Below are positions 48,075 through 58,348 of a stretch of DNA of 64,000 nucleotides, piece after piece. The translations under genes were made by a program, and so were the position numbers. The stretch is from Buchnera aphidicola (Cinara strobi) (lineage in GTDB: Bacteria > Pseudomonadota > Gammaproteobacteria > Enterobacterales > Enterobacteriaceae): assembly GCF_900560745.1 (NCBI RefSeq), contig NZ_LR025085.1, positions 310,001-374,000 of the forward strand, given 5' to 3'. The notes below the pieces were generated by a model. It did not search any database. It was not told the origin of the DNA and saw nothing but the letters and a program-made list of their open reading frames with translations. Position 1 is the first letter of the stretch. Each line of letters begins with the position of its first letter.

Positions 48075-49922
48075 ATGTCGTTTCTTCGGAATTTTTATAA
48101 AAAAAAAATTTTACTAATTGTTACTCTTATTATTACATTATCTATTATATTAAGTCATTTTTCTAGTTTTTTTATATTTAAAAAATCATTGCCGGCTATA
48201 CAAGTCAATAAAGAAAAAATTTACCCAGAAATATTACAATTAAACTATGAAACGGCACACAAAAAACAAGAAAAAGAAATAAAAAAATTTTTTTCAAAAA
48301 ATATTCATAAAAATGAATATGAACAATATTTATTTCAACAAGTAGTTATGAAAGCTATAAACGAATCTCTTTTTAAACAATATGCAAATAAAATAGATTT
48401 ATATATGTTAAATAAATATGCAAAAAAAATTATTCGGTCTTCTCAATATTTTCAAAAAAATAATCAATTTAGTTATTCAAAATACTTTAAATTCATTAAT
48501 TTTATTGGATATAAACATACTCAATATATAGATGCATTAAATAAAAAAATAGCTGCTCAATATTTACTTAAAGTATTTTTAAAATCAATTATAATTTTAC
48601 GATCAGATATAAAAAAAGAATTAAAAAAAATAATAAAACAAAAAAACATACAACAAATTACTTTTAAAGTTAAAAAAGAAAACTTAAAAGATACATATAA
48701 TATAAAAAAAATAAAAAAATATTTTCATACTAACAAAGAAAAATTTTTTAATCCAGAATCTATTAAACTAAAAATTCTTTGTTTAAAAAAACGAACACAA
48801 TTCATTGATAAAAATAAAAAAAAAAAACTATATTATCACAATAATATAAATAAATATTTAACACAAAAAAAATATAATTACCATTTAATTCAAACTAATA
48901 ACCTTCAACAAGCAATTCAAATGATACAAAGATTTTCAAATATAAAACAATCCATAAAAAATCAAAAACAAACCATAAAAAATAAAAAAACAAATTTTAA
49001 TTGTATAAATATTGGGTGGATTGATCAAAAAAATATACCTACTTTTATCAAGAAATTTCAATTAAAAAAAAATGGCGAATATTCTGATATAATCTTTTAT
49101 AAAAATAATTTTTTTATTTTTAAACTTCACTCTATTAAAAAACCTTACATTAAAAATATTTTATATGCAAAAAAATATATAAAAAAAAAATTAAAATTTA
49201 ATAATATTATTTTTAAAAAAATGATCCTTAATAACCAATTAAATAAATTATTAAAAAATAAAAATCTAAAATTAGAAACAATATTCTCTAAAAACTGGAA
49301 AAAAACTCAAAAAACTCATCCTATTAATTATAAAAATATAACTTATTACTCTCATTCTAGTTATTTTAATCAATATCTTAAAAAAAATTTTTTTTATAAA
49401 AAAAATATAAATGTTAATCCATCTATAAAATTTTATATAAATAAGAATAAACACATATATCTTTCACAAATACATTCATATACTAGGAAAAGTTTACAAG
49501 ATAAAAATATAATTTTTAAAAAGATTGTGCATTTATTTCAATGGAAAAAAATAAATGATAAAAATCACTTATATATAAAAAAATTTTTATTAACTAAAGA
49601 GAATAATAAAAAAAAATATTTAAATAAAAAACTTATTGATATTTATCCAACATTAACAATATCCAATCAAAATAATAAAGAAATTGTTAAAATTTTAAAT
49701 AAATTACCTAAATTAAAAGATAATCGCTACATATATTTTTTGTTTCCTGCTTTAAAAGGGCAAAAACAACTTATTGTTTTAAAAAAAACATTTTTAAAAA
49801 AAATTAATAAACAAGAAAAATATATTATTGTTCAACAAATAAAACAACAACTTAAAATGAAAATTATTACAGAAATTTTAAAAAATTTATATAAAAAATC
49901 TAAATTAATATACAATTCTTAG
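48075..49922 (+). CDS. ppiD: Periplasmic folding chaperone PpiD (SurA-like, parvulin-type)
   Basis: 615 aa (E. coli 623). An N-terminal membrane anchor (ILLIVTLIITLSIILSHF, about residues 14-31) is followed by a long helical chaperone region with SurA_N-like segments (QVNKEKIYPEILQLNYE, YEQYLFQQVVMKAINESLF). The central parvulin-like domain reads CINIGWIDQKNIPTFIKKFQLKKNGEYSDII. Very Lys/Asn/Ile-rich, but the frame is intact. Located after lon as in E. coli, where hupB intervenes. It assists folding of translocated proteins near SecYEG. Confidence 0.9.
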   Translation: MSFLRNFYKKKILLIVTLIITLSIILSHFSSFFIFKKSLPAIQVNKEKIYPEILQLNYETAHKKQEKEIKKFFSKNIHKNEYEQYLFQQVVMKAINESLFKQYANKIDLYMLNKYAKKIIRSSQYFQKNNQFSYSKYFKFINFIGYKHTQYIDALNKKIAAQYLLKVFLKSIIILRSDIKKELKKIIKQKNIQQITFKVKKENLKDTYNIKKIKKYFHTNKEKFFNPESIKLKILCLKKRTQFIDKNKKKKLYYHNNINKYLTQKKYNYHLIQTNNLQQAIQMIQRFSNIKQSIKNQKQTIKNKKTNFNCINIGWIDQKNIPTFIKKFQLKKNGEYSDIIFYKNNFFIFKLHSIKKPYIKNILYAKKYIKKKLKFNNIIFKKMILNNQLNKLLKNKNLKLETIFSKNWKKTQKTHPINYKNITYYSHSSYFNQYLKKNFFYKKNINVNPSIKFYINKNKHIYLSQIHSYTRKSLQDKNIIFKKIVHLFQWKKINDKNHLYIKKFLLTKENNKKKYLNKKLIDIYPTLTISNQNNKEIVKILNKLPKLKDNRYIYFLFPALKGQKQLIVLKKTFLKKINKQEKYIIVQQIKQQLKMKIITEILKNLYKKSKLIYNS

Positions 49923-50041
49923 AAAGAATATATTTAATAGGAAATTATTCAAAACAACTAAGTAACTATATTATTATATAATATATATTTTATACTTTAA
50001 ATCATTGACCTAGTTGATTTCAAAAAAAATAAGGCAGCTCA

Positions 50042-51781
50042 ATGGAACTATTAAAACAATTAAAATGGCATTTTAAACAAGAGTGGAAAAGATATACCGG
50101 GGCATTTTTTTTATTAATTACAGTAACATTATTACAACTATTTCCAGCTAAAATAATTGGATCAGTAGTTGATTTAATTTTAAATAATCAAGCATCTACT
50201 TATATAATCTTACAGCAAGTTTTAAAAATTATTTTAATATCTGCTACAATTTACATATTAAAAAATTTATGGAGAATCTTACTTTTTGGGGCATCATATA
50301 ATTTAGCATCTGTACTAAGAATACAATTTTGCTCGGCTTTACTAGAGCAAGATACTACATTTTATTCAAAATATAAAAATGGAGATTTAATATCGAGAAT
50401 ATCAAATGATATTGATAGAGTAGTTTTTGCAACAGGAGAAGGTGTATTAACAATCATTGATTCAATTAGTCTAGGATGTTCTATATTTACCATGATGTGC
50501 ATACAAACAAACTGGAAACTCGCCTTTTTTTCTTTATTTCCTATGCCTATTATGGCTATAATAATAAAAAAATATGGAAATAAATTATATGTAAATTTTC
50601 AGAAATCACAAAAATATTTTTCTTATTTAAATAATCAAGCTCAGGATAGTCTTGTTAACATACAAATGATCAAAAGTTTTAAACTAGAAAAAACAGAAAT
50701 AGAAAAATTTGCTACAGCAGCTCAAAATGTAGAATTAAAAGATTTTGAAGTCTCTAAAATTAGCGCAAAATTCAATCCAATCATTTATGTTTCAATAGCC
50801 ATCTCTAATTTATTTGCAATATTAGGTGGAAGTTGGTTGATTGTAAAAGAACAATTAACATTTGGGCAATTAACTAGTTTTATTTTATATTTAGGATCTA
50901 TGGCATGGCCTATACTAGCATTTTCATGGATGTTTAATGTTTTAGAAAGAGGAAATGTTTCTTGGAAAAGAATTAATAAAATAAAAAAAAACATTGATAA
51001 CAAAAAAAAAAATTCAGTTATTTTAAATGATCTTGAAAATTTTAATAATTTATATGTAAACATCAAGAAATTTATATATCCTACAAGAACAAAACAATCA
51101 TTACAAAAAATAAAATTTATATTACAAAAAAATACTACATTAGGGATCTGCGGTCCAACTGGATCAGGGAAGACTACTATTATTCGATTACTACAAAAAC
51201 ATTTTGAACTATCATCAGGATATATCAAATATAATCAATATAATATAAAAAATATTTGTAAAAAAAAATGGAGAAATATTGCATCGGTAGTTAATCAAAC
51301 ACCATTCTTATTTTCAGACACTATATTAAATAATATTTCTTTTGGAAAAAAAGAAGTAACCATGAAAAAAATTATACAAGCAGCTAAATTAGCGTGTATT
51401 CATCATGAAATAAAAAAATTACAACACGGATACCTTACTCAAGTAGGTGAAAATGGAATTAAATTGTCAGGAGGTCAAAAACAAAGAATTACGATTGCTA
51501 GAGCTTTTTTTGTAACTGCTAAAATTTTAATTTTAGATGACCCTTTATCATCTGTGGACTATGAAACAGAATATAAAATTATAAATAATATATATAAATA
51601 TACAAAAAAAAACCAAGCTACTATTATCATGACCACACATAGACTTTCAATATTAAAAAAATTTAATAATATTATTGTTCTAAAAAATGGAAAAATATTA
51701 CAATCAGGGGGACATCAAAAATTATTATCTGAAAATAATTGGTATAAAAAAATGTATAATTATCAAAAATCTGAAAAATAA
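50042..51781 (+). CDS. mdlA: ABC transporter, MdlA half-exporter
   Basis: 579 aa (E. coli 590), with an N-terminal six-helix membrane domain (from LKQEWKRYTGAFFLLITVTLL) and a C-terminal ATPase. Walker A is GPTGSGKTT, Q-loop VVNQTPFLFSDT, signature LSGGQKQR, Walker B ILILDDPLSSVD and H-loop MTTHRLS. The catalytic glutamate after Walker B is Asp, giving one degenerate ATP site, a typical arrangement for heterodimeric exporters. It is paired with mdlB 47 bp downstream. The substrate is unknown. Confidence 0.95.
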   Translation: MELLKQLKWHFKQEWKRYTGAFFLLITVTLLQLFPAKIIGSVVDLILNNQASTYIILQQVLKIILISATIYILKNLWRILLFGASYNLASVLRIQFCSALLEQDTTFYSKYKNGDLISRISNDIDRVVFATGEGVLTIIDSISLGCSIFTMMCIQTNWKLAFFSLFPMPIMAIIIKKYGNKLYVNFQKSQKYFSYLNNQAQDSLVNIQMIKSFKLEKTEIEKFATAAQNVELKDFEVSKISAKFNPIIYVSIAISNLFAILGGSWLIVKEQLTFGQLTSFILYLGSMAWPILAFSWMFNVLERGNVSWKRINKIKKNIDNKKKNSVILNDLENFNNLYVNIKKFIYPTRTKQSLQKIKFILQKNTTLGICGPTGSGKTTIIRLLQKHFELSSGYIKYNQYNIKNICKKKWRNIASVVNQTPFLFSDTILNNISFGKKEVTMKKIIQAAKLACIHHEIKKLQHGYLTQVGENGIKLSGGQKQRITIARAFFVTAKILILDDPLSSVDYETEYKIINNIYKYTKKNQATIIMTTHRLSILKKFNNIIVLKNGKILQSGGHQKLLSENNWYKKMYNYQKSEK

Positions 51782-51828
51782 AAATATTTATTATCTAAAA
51801 AACTCTCATAAATACAGGAAAAATAATA

Positions 51829-53574
51829 ATGGAAGAGAATAAATATTCTTCATGGAAGATAATAAAAAGACTATTATCTTATTATAATAAAAAAAAATAT
51901 TTATTATTATCTTCATGTATATTAATTTTATTTAGCATAATTACTGAAATATCTAGTCCTATTATACTTAGTAATTTTATTGCAAATATTATAAAAAATC
52001 ATACTGTTAAGTTAACATCTATCTTATATTTAGCTATTTCATTTATAACACTACAAATATCATCATCTCTGCTTTGCTATTTTTATACAATCCAATTTAA
52101 TTCAATGTCAACTAATATTATCAAAAAAATAAGAATTAAAATTCTAACAATTGCATTACAACAACCAATGGAATTTTTTGATAAAAAACCTATCAGCTCA
52201 GTAATTACTAAAATTACAAATGATACTGAATCTATTAAAGAATTTTATGATACAATATTATCATCACTCATAAAAAATATTGTATTATTTAGCATGATTT
52301 TAATAACTATGTTTACTTTAGAATGGCATATGGCTTTAATTACTTCTATAATTACACCTATTTTAATCTTAATTATAAGAACACATAAATATCATAGTAA
52401 ACCATCTATTCAAAAAATTAAATCATATGCATCACAGTTAAACACTAAAATTAATGAAATTATTAGTGGAATTACAGTAATTCAACAATTTAATCAAGAA
52501 AAAAAATTTATAAAAAAAATTGCAACTCTTAACAAAAAAATATACTTTCATAAAATGCAAATATTAAAAATAGACGGAATCTTATTAAGACCGTTATTAA
52601 ATTTAATATCTGCTATTCTTTTATCTTGTATTGTGATGACATTAAAATTATTTCCTATCGTAACCTTAAAAATTAGTGTATTACACGCATTTATAAATTA
52701 CTTAAGATATCTTAACGAACCTCTTGTTATAATAACTAATCAACAATCAATATTACAGCAAGTCATCGTTTCTTCTCAAAGAGTTTTTAAATTTATTGAC
52801 CTTCCTATCCAAAAATACGGGGAAGATACCCAATTATTACAAAGTGGAGAAATAAAAATAAAAAATATATACTTTTCATATCCTAATACCAAAAAAAATA
52901 TTTTAGAAAAAATAAACATTAATATTCCAGATAAAAGTTTTATCGCATTAGTTGGAAAAACTGGTAGTGGGAAAACTACATTATCAAATTTAATATCAGG
53001 ATATTATAAAACTACTAAAGGAAAAATATATTTAGACAAAAAACCAATTAATACACTATCAAATAAAACATTACGTAAAAGTATCTCTATTGTCCAACAG
53101 GAACCTACAATTATATGTGATAGTCTTATTAAGAATATATCACTAGGTCGAAATATTAAAAAAAAAGATATTATTAAAGTGATAGATAAAAGTCAATTAA
53201 AAACACTTGTAAATACTTTACCTAAAGGATATAAATCTGTTTTAGGAAAAAACGGAGAAAGTTTATCTCAAGGACAAAAACAACTGATAGGAATTGCTAG
53301 AATACTAGTATCTAATCCTAAAATACTTATATTTGATGAAGCAACAGCTAGCATAGATTCAGAATCTGAACAAAAAATACAAAAAATATTATCTGAGATA
53401 AAAAAAAAATCTACAGTTATTGTTATTGCTCATAGATTATCTACCGTAATAGATGCAGATATGATTATTGTATTAAATAAAGGAAAAATAATTGAAAAAG
53501 GGAAACATAAAAAATTGTTAAAAAATAAAAATTTATACTACAAAATGTATAAAAATCAATTAAAAAATAAATAA
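51829..53574 (+). CDS. mdlB: ABC transporter, MdlB half-exporter
   Basis: 581 aa (E. coli 593). The membrane domain is followed by an ATPase with Walker A GKTGSGKTT, signature LSQGQKQL, Walker B ILIFDEATASID (canonical Glu) and H-loop VIAHRLS. It therefore supplies the consensus catalytic Glu missing in MdlA, consistent with an MdlA-MdlB heterodimer. Such a multidrug/lipid-type exporter is one of few transporters retained in genomes of this kind. Confidence 0.95.
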   Translation: MEENKYSSWKIIKRLLSYYNKKKYLLLSSCILILFSIITEISSPIILSNFIANIIKNHTVKLTSILYLAISFITLQISSSLLCYFYTIQFNSMSTNIIKKIRIKILTIALQQPMEFFDKKPISSVITKITNDTESIKEFYDTILSSLIKNIVLFSMILITMFTLEWHMALITSIITPILILIIRTHKYHSKPSIQKIKSYASQLNTKINEIISGITVIQQFNQEKKFIKKIATLNKKIYFHKMQILKIDGILLRPLLNLISAILLSCIVMTLKLFPIVTLKISVLHAFINYLRYLNEPLVIITNQQSILQQVIVSSQRVFKFIDLPIQKYGEDTQLLQSGEIKIKNIYFSYPNTKKNILEKININIPDKSFIALVGKTGSGKTTLSNLISGYYKTTKGKIYLDKKPINTLSNKTLRKSISIVQQEPTIICDSLIKNISLGRNIKKKDIIKVIDKSQLKTLVNTLPKGYKSVLGKNGESLSQGQKQLIGIARILVSNPKILIFDEATASIDSESEQKIQKILSEIKKKSTVIVIAHRLSTVIDADMIIVLNKGKIIEKGKHKKLLKNKNLYYKMYKNQLKNK

Positions 53575-53615
53575 TTATCATCATTTTTATTTTAAATACA
53601 AAGTTATTTTATAAC

Positions 53616-53721
53616 TTCTGTTAGAAGTATTAATAAAACCTATATCCTTTAATTTGGCTGCTTCCTTCCAGACCTGACCATTTTTTTAAATTAATAGAAT
53701 TATTAATAACCTCTAACAGAA
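53616..53721 (-). ncRNA. ffs: 4.5S RNA of the signal recognition particle
   Basis: The minus strand carries the universal SRP core GGTCAGGTCTGGAAGGAAGC followed by AGCC (53654-53677), including the GGAAG tetraloop region that binds Ffh. The 5' end TTCTGTTAGAG pairs with the 3' CTTCTAACAGAA, and the flanking TTATTAAT/ATTAATA strands continue the long hairpin, giving an about 106-nt molecule (E. coli 114). It lies opposite to mdlB and dnaX in the 272-bp gap between them. End coordinates are inferred from the stem. Confidence 0.9.
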
Positions 53722-53846
53722 TATAAATCAATAAAAATGAATTGATTATCAATCGATATATTAAACATCAATACTGAATATAAGTCAAGAAAAAATATAC
53801 ATTTTAATATCAAAAAATTTTATATTAATAATAACGGTAGGAAAAA

Positions 53847-54962
53847 ATGATATATCAAATATTATCAAATAAATGGAGACCTCAAGAATTTAATCAAATT
53901 ATAGGTCATAAATATCTTATAAAAATGATGGTTAATAGTCTTAATTTAAAACGTATTCATCAATCATGGCTATTATCAGGAATGCATGGAATTGGTAAAA
54001 CTACCATAGCTCGAATATTAGCTAAAAGCTTAAATTGCAAAAAAGATATCACGTCACAACCATGTAGAACATGCGCTAACTGCAAAGCAATAGAAAAAGG
54101 AAAATTTTTAGATTTCATAGAATTAGATGCAGCATCAAAAACAAGAATTGAAGATATAAAAATAATATTAGACTCAACTCAATATCCTCCAATACAAGGA
54201 AGATTTAAAATTTACTTAATTGACGAAATACATATGTTATCAAAACATAGTTTTAATGCTTTGTTAAAAATTCTAGAAGAGCCACCAAAATATATTAAAT
54301 TTATTTTAGCTACCACCCACTTAAAAAAAATACCAAGAACTATACTATCAAGGTGTTTACATGTACACCTATCTTCTATTGAACCAACATGTATATCAAA
54401 TTATTTAGAACAGATATTAAAAAAAGAAAATATTGATATAAAAAAAGAAATTTTAAATATAATTTCTTATTCTTCTGAAGGGAGTATTAGAAATGCTATA
54501 AACAACTTAGAGCTTATTATTTCTTCAATAAAAAAAAAAAAAATAAAAACTAGTTATGTAAATAAATTATTAGGAATTTTTGATAAACATAGTATTTTTA
54601 TACTAGCTCAAAATATTATTAAAAATAATATCCATAGTGTACTTAAAATACTAGACTATGCTGAAAAAATAGGAGTTCAATGCAATAATATTATATCATC
54701 ATTAATTATATTCTTTCATAACTTATCTATAATTAAAATTACTACATTAAAAGAAAACAATCTAATAAATGAAAAATCTAAATATAAACAAAAAATTTAT
54801 ATTTTATCTAAAAAAATTCTCTTTCAAGATATACAAAATTATTGTAAAATTCTTATCAGAGGAAAAAAATACCTGAAGTATGCTCCTAGTCCTCGAATTG
54901 GAATGGAAATAATATTATTTCAAATATATCAATATACAAATGAAAAATATCATGTTTCATAA
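53847..54962 (+). CDS. dnaX: DNA polymerase III clamp-loader subunit gamma (short DnaX)
   Basis: 371 aa, against 643 (tau) and 431 (gamma) in E. coli. Domains I-III are present: RPQEFNQIIGHKYL, Walker A GMHGIGKTT, the zinc knuckle CKKD...CRTCANC, Walker B LIDEIHMLS, the arginine finger in ILSRC, and the C-terminal collar ending SPRIGMEIILFQIYQY. The whole tau-specific part (domains IV-V, DnaB and alpha binding) is missing, and so is the A-rich -1 frameshift cassette that E. coli uses to make gamma. It works with HolA (21.2 kb). Confidence 0.94.
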   Translation: MIYQILSNKWRPQEFNQIIGHKYLIKMMVNSLNLKRIHQSWLLSGMHGIGKTTIARILAKSLNCKKDITSQPCRTCANCKAIEKGKFLDFIELDAASKTRIEDIKIILDSTQYPPIQGRFKIYLIDEIHMLSKHSFNALLKILEEPPKYIKFILATTHLKKIPRTILSRCLHVHLSSIEPTCISNYLEQILKKENIDIKKEILNIISYSSEGSIRNAINNLELIISSIKKKKIKTSYVNKLLGIFDKHSIFILAQNIIKNNIHSVLKILDYAEKIGVQCNNIISSLIIFFHNLSIIKITTLKENNLINEKSKYKQKIYILSKKILFQDIQNYCKILIRGKKYLKYAPSPRIGMEIILFQIYQYTNEKYHVS

Positions 54963-55079
54963 AATTAAATTAATTAAAATAAATAAATATATTTATATAT
55001 AAATAAAAAAATATATTATACTAATAATATCAAACATAAAAAATTTTAAAAAATTTTGCTTAATAAAAAAGAAAAAAAA

Positions 55080-55397
55080 ATGTATACTAATGAAAAAATC
55101 AGTGATTTTATGAAACAAGCACAAAAAATGCAACAAAAAATGGAAAAAATAAAAAAAGAAATTAATGCAACAGAAATTAAAGGAACATCTGGAGCAGGTT
55201 TAGTAACAGTAACCATGCTAGGAAATTATTATTGTAAGTGTATAACAATACATAATGAAGCTTGGAATGAAAAAAATAAAATATTCCTACAAGATTTAGT
55301 TGTCTCGGCTGTTAATAATGCTGTAGAAAAAATTATCATATTACAAAAAAAAAAATTATCACTAGAATCTAGTATTCTAGATGAATCCAATCAATAA
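55080..55397 (+). CDS. ybaB: Nucleoid-associated protein, YbaB/EbfC family
   Basis: 105 aa from ATG 55080 (E. coli 109). FMKQAQKMQQKMEKIKKEI and GTSGAGLVTVTMLGNYYCKCI match LMKQAQQMQEKMQKMQEEI and [21 protein letters not shown]. It forms dimers that bind DNA. The frame is open upstream to a TTG at 55056, but homology starts near MYTNEKISDFMKQ. It follows dnaX as in enterobacteria; the third member, recR, is absent before htpG. Confidence 0.92.
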   Translation: MYTNEKISDFMKQAQKMQQKMEKIKKEINATEIKGTSGAGLVTVTMLGNYYCKCITIHNEAWNEKNKIFLQDLVVSAVNNAVEKIIILQKKKLSLESSILDESNQ

Positions 55398-55501
55398 TAT
55401 ATCACATAAAATATTATAAAATACTACATATCTAATTTATAAAAAAATCCAAAATTTATAATAAAAAAAATAAAAATAATATTTTAATAGAGAAATCTAA
55501 T

Positions 55502-57370
55502 ATGGAAAATAAAAAAACTTTTTCGTTTCAATCCGAAATTAAAGAATTACTACACTTGATGATTCATTCTCTATATTCTAATAAAGAAATTTTTTTAAGA
55601 GAATTAATATCTAATGCATCTGATGCTATAGAAAAAATTAGATTTGAAAAACTATATCATCCAAACAAATATCAAAAAAATACAGATATACCTAAAATAA
55701 AAATTTCTATTAAAAAAACAGAAAATAAAATTATTATTTCTGATAACGGAATAGGCATGACTCATGAAGAAGTTATAAAAAACTTAGGAACTATTGCTAA
55801 ATCTGGAACAAAATCATTTTTAAATAAAATTAATAAAATAGAAAATAAAGAAAAAAATGATTTTATTGGCCAATTTGGTGTAGGATTTTATTCTTCTTTT
55901 ATAGTGGCTGATAGTGTATCTGTATACACTAAACATGCATCTAATGATGGAGATGAGGGGACTCTTTGGATTTCAAATGGAGAAGGAGATTATACTGTAG
56001 AATCTACAACTATAAAAAAACACGGGACTAAAATAATTTTATTTTTAAAAAAAAATGAAAAAGAATTTTTAGAAAACTGGAAAATTAAACAAATTATAAA
56101 AAAATATTCAGATCATATTCCAGTTCCAGTAGAATTAGAAAATTATGACGAAAAAACAAAAACTCTTACCTGGGAAAAAATCAATGAAGCACAAGCTATA
56201 TGGACAAAAAATAAAAATGAAATTTCAAAAGAATCTTATCAAAAATTTTATACATATATAACAAATGATTCTGAAAAACCATTAACATGGAGTCATAATA
56301 AAGTTGAAGGAAAGCAAGAATACATTAATATTTTATATATTCCTAAAAAAGCAGCGTGGGATATGTGGCATAAAGAGAATAAACATGGATTAAAATTATA
56401 TGTAAAACATGTTTATGTTATGGATAAGGCAACACAATTTCTTCCAAACTACTTACGCTTCGTAAAAGGAATTATCGATTCTCAAGATCTTCCTCTTAAT
56501 ATATCTAGAGAAATATTACAAGACAGTTCGGTTACTAATATTTTACGTAAATCATTAACCAAGAAAGTTTTAGGTATGCTGAATTCGCTAAAAAATGAAA
56601 ATAAGAAAAAATATCAAAAATTTTGGGATACATTTGGTTTAGTTTTAAAAGAAGGATTAGCTGAAGACTCATCTAATCAAAAAGTAATCGCTAATTTATT
56701 GAAATTTGCATCTATAAAAACTAAAAAAAAACAACAAATATTATCTTTAAATAAATATATTAGTAATATGACACCGGAACAAAAGAAAATTTATTTTCTT
56801 ACATCAGATAGCTATAAATCCGGTTTAAGTAGCCCTCATCTAGAAATATTTAAAGAAAAAAATATTGATGTACTTATATTATCAGATAGAATAGATGAAT
56901 GGATGATGAATTACTTAACTGAATTTAATAATATAAAATTTCAGTCAGTCAGTAAATCAGATAGCTCAATTGAAAAATTAACTTCCGAAAAAAATAATAA
57001 TATTGATATCAATCAGTTTGATAATTTTATTAAAAAAATAAAAAAAATATTAGATAAAAAAATTAAAGATGTACGTATTACATATCGATTAAAAAATACA
57101 CCATCTATAGTATTGACAGATACCAATGATATGAGTACACAGATGGCAAAAATTTTTAGCGCTGCTGGGCAACCTGTACCTAAAATAAAATACATATTAG
57201 AAATTAATCCCAATCACCCTTTAATCCAAAAAATAAAAAAAGTAGAAAATCAAGAAGAATTTTCTAATTGGATAGATGTATTATTTTTACAATCAGTTTT
57301 AGCAGAAAAAGGAAGTTTAGATAATCCAAATATATTTATTGAAAAAATTAATAATCTATTTTTATCATAA
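55502..57370 (+). CDS. htpG: Chaperone HtpG (bacterial Hsp90)
   Basis: 622 aa (E. coli 624). The N-terminal GHKL ATPase has ELISNASDAIEKIRF, IISDNGIGMT, LGTIAKSGTKSF and GQFGVGFYSSF. The middle domain carries the catalytic arginine in LNISREILQDS, and the C-terminal dimerisation domain ends near PNHPLIQKI. No heat-shock promoter can be assigned in the A/T-rich upstream DNA. A TAGAGAAATCT sequence gives a modest ribosome-binding site. Confidence 0.97.
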   Translation: MENKKTFSFQSEIKELLHLMIHSLYSNKEIFLRELISNASDAIEKIRFEKLYHPNKYQKNTDIPKIKISIKKTENKIIISDNGIGMTHEEVIKNLGTIAKSGTKSFLNKINKIENKEKNDFIGQFGVGFYSSFIVADSVSVYTKHASNDGDEGTLWISNGEGDYTVESTTIKKHGTKIILFLKKNEKEFLENWKIKQIIKKYSDHIPVPVELENYDEKTKTLTWEKINEAQAIWTKNKNEISKESYQKFYTYITNDSEKPLTWSHNKVEGKQEYINILYIPKKAAWDMWHKENKHGLKLYVKHVYVMDKATQFLPNYLRFVKGIIDSQDLPLNISREILQDSSVTNILRKSLTKKVLGMLNSLKNENKKKYQKFWDTFGLVLKEGLAEDSSNQKVIANLLKFASIKTKKKQQILSLNKYISNMTPEQKKIYFLTSDSYKSGLSSPHLEIFKEKNIDVLILSDRIDEWMMNYLTEFNNIKFQSVSKSDSSIEKLTSEKNNNIDINQFDNFIKKIKKILDKKIKDVRITYRLKNTPSIVLTDTNDMSTQMAKIFSAAGQPVPKIKYILEINPNHPLIQKIKKVENQEEFSNWIDVLFLQSVLAEKGSLDNPNIFIEKINNLFLS

Positions 57371-57436
57371 AATTTATATATTACTTTTTTTAAAAAAAAA
57401 ATTTATATAGAAAATCATTTTTTAAAGGAAATTATA

Positions 57437-58093
57437 ATGATACGTATTATTATGCTAGGAGCCCCTGGAAGCGGAAAAGGTACTCAGGCAAATTTGTTGT
57501 CAAAATACTTAAAAATACCCTTTATATCTGCTGGAGAAATATTACGTCAAGAAATAAAAAAAAATGAACTAACAAAAAACTATATAAAAAATACCATTAA
57601 CCAAGGAAAATTAGTAAAAAATAATTTTATTATTAGATTAATTAAAAAAAACATTCAAGAAAAAAACTGCTATAATGGTTTTATATTAGATGGATTTCCA
57701 AGAACTATTGAACAAGCTCAATCTTTAAATAAAACGATTCCAATACACTGTGTTATACATCTAAATAGTAAGTATTTAGATATAATAGAAAGAATTGAGG
57801 GTAGATTAATACATGAACCTTCAGGGAGAACGTATCATAAAACTTTTAATCCACCAAAAAAAAATAATATAGATGATATAACAGGTGACTTATTAAGTAA
57901 AAGAAAAGATGATAAAAAGAGAATCATTAAAAATAGATTGAAAGAATATGATATATATACCAAACCACTAGTTAACTGGTTCAAAAATGAACAAATTCAA
58001 AAAAAAATAGAATATCTAGAATTAGATTCTAGTAAATCCATTAACAGAATTAATAAAAAAATAATTGATTACATCAATAGAAAAATAAAATAA
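57437..58093 (+). CDS. adk: Adenylate kinase
   Basis: 218 aa (E. coli 214). P-loop GAPGSGKGTQ, AMP-binding ISAGEILRQE, DGFPRTIEQA (signature), the long LID domain from EGRLIHEPSGRTYH, then DDITGDLLSKRKDD. It balances ATP, ADP and AMP. AAAGGAAAT upstream is a good ribosome-binding site. It follows htpG as in E. coli. Confidence 0.97.
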   Translation: MIRIIMLGAPGSGKGTQANLLSKYLKIPFISAGEILRQEIKKNELTKNYIKNTINQGKLVKNNFIIRLIKKNIQEKNCYNGFILDGFPRTIEQAQSLNKTIPIHCVIHLNSKYLDIIERIEGRLIHEPSGRTYHKTFNPPKKNNIDDITGDLLSKRKDDKKRIIKNRLKEYDIYTKPLVNWFKNEQIQKKIEYLELDSSKSINRINKKIIDYINRKIK

Positions 58094-58101
58094 AAAATTT
58101 T

Positions 58102-58176
58102 TGCGCTCTACAGGACTCGAACCTGTAACCTACAGCTTAGAAGGCTGTTGCTCTATCCAAATTAAGCTAAGAGCGC
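58102..58176 (-). tRNA. argU: tRNA-Arg(UCU)
   Basis: The minus strand starts GCGCTCTTAGCTTAATTTGG and ends AGAGCGC plus discriminator A. Anticodon loop CTTCTAA gives TCT, so it reads AGA, the dominant arginine codon in such A/T-rich genomes. CCA is not encoded. It lies near folD, as argU does in E. coli. Confidence 0.95.
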
Positions 58177-58348
58177 GAAAAGATTTATACACTAGCTTAA
58201 CTTAAAAGCCAGTATTCTTTATTATACGTAATACATTATAAAAGATCAATCAATCTATCTATAAATATGCATTTATATATATAAAAATATCAATCCATAT
58301 TATATTATGCTTGGAAATTAAAAATAATATTATTAGGTAACAGAAATC

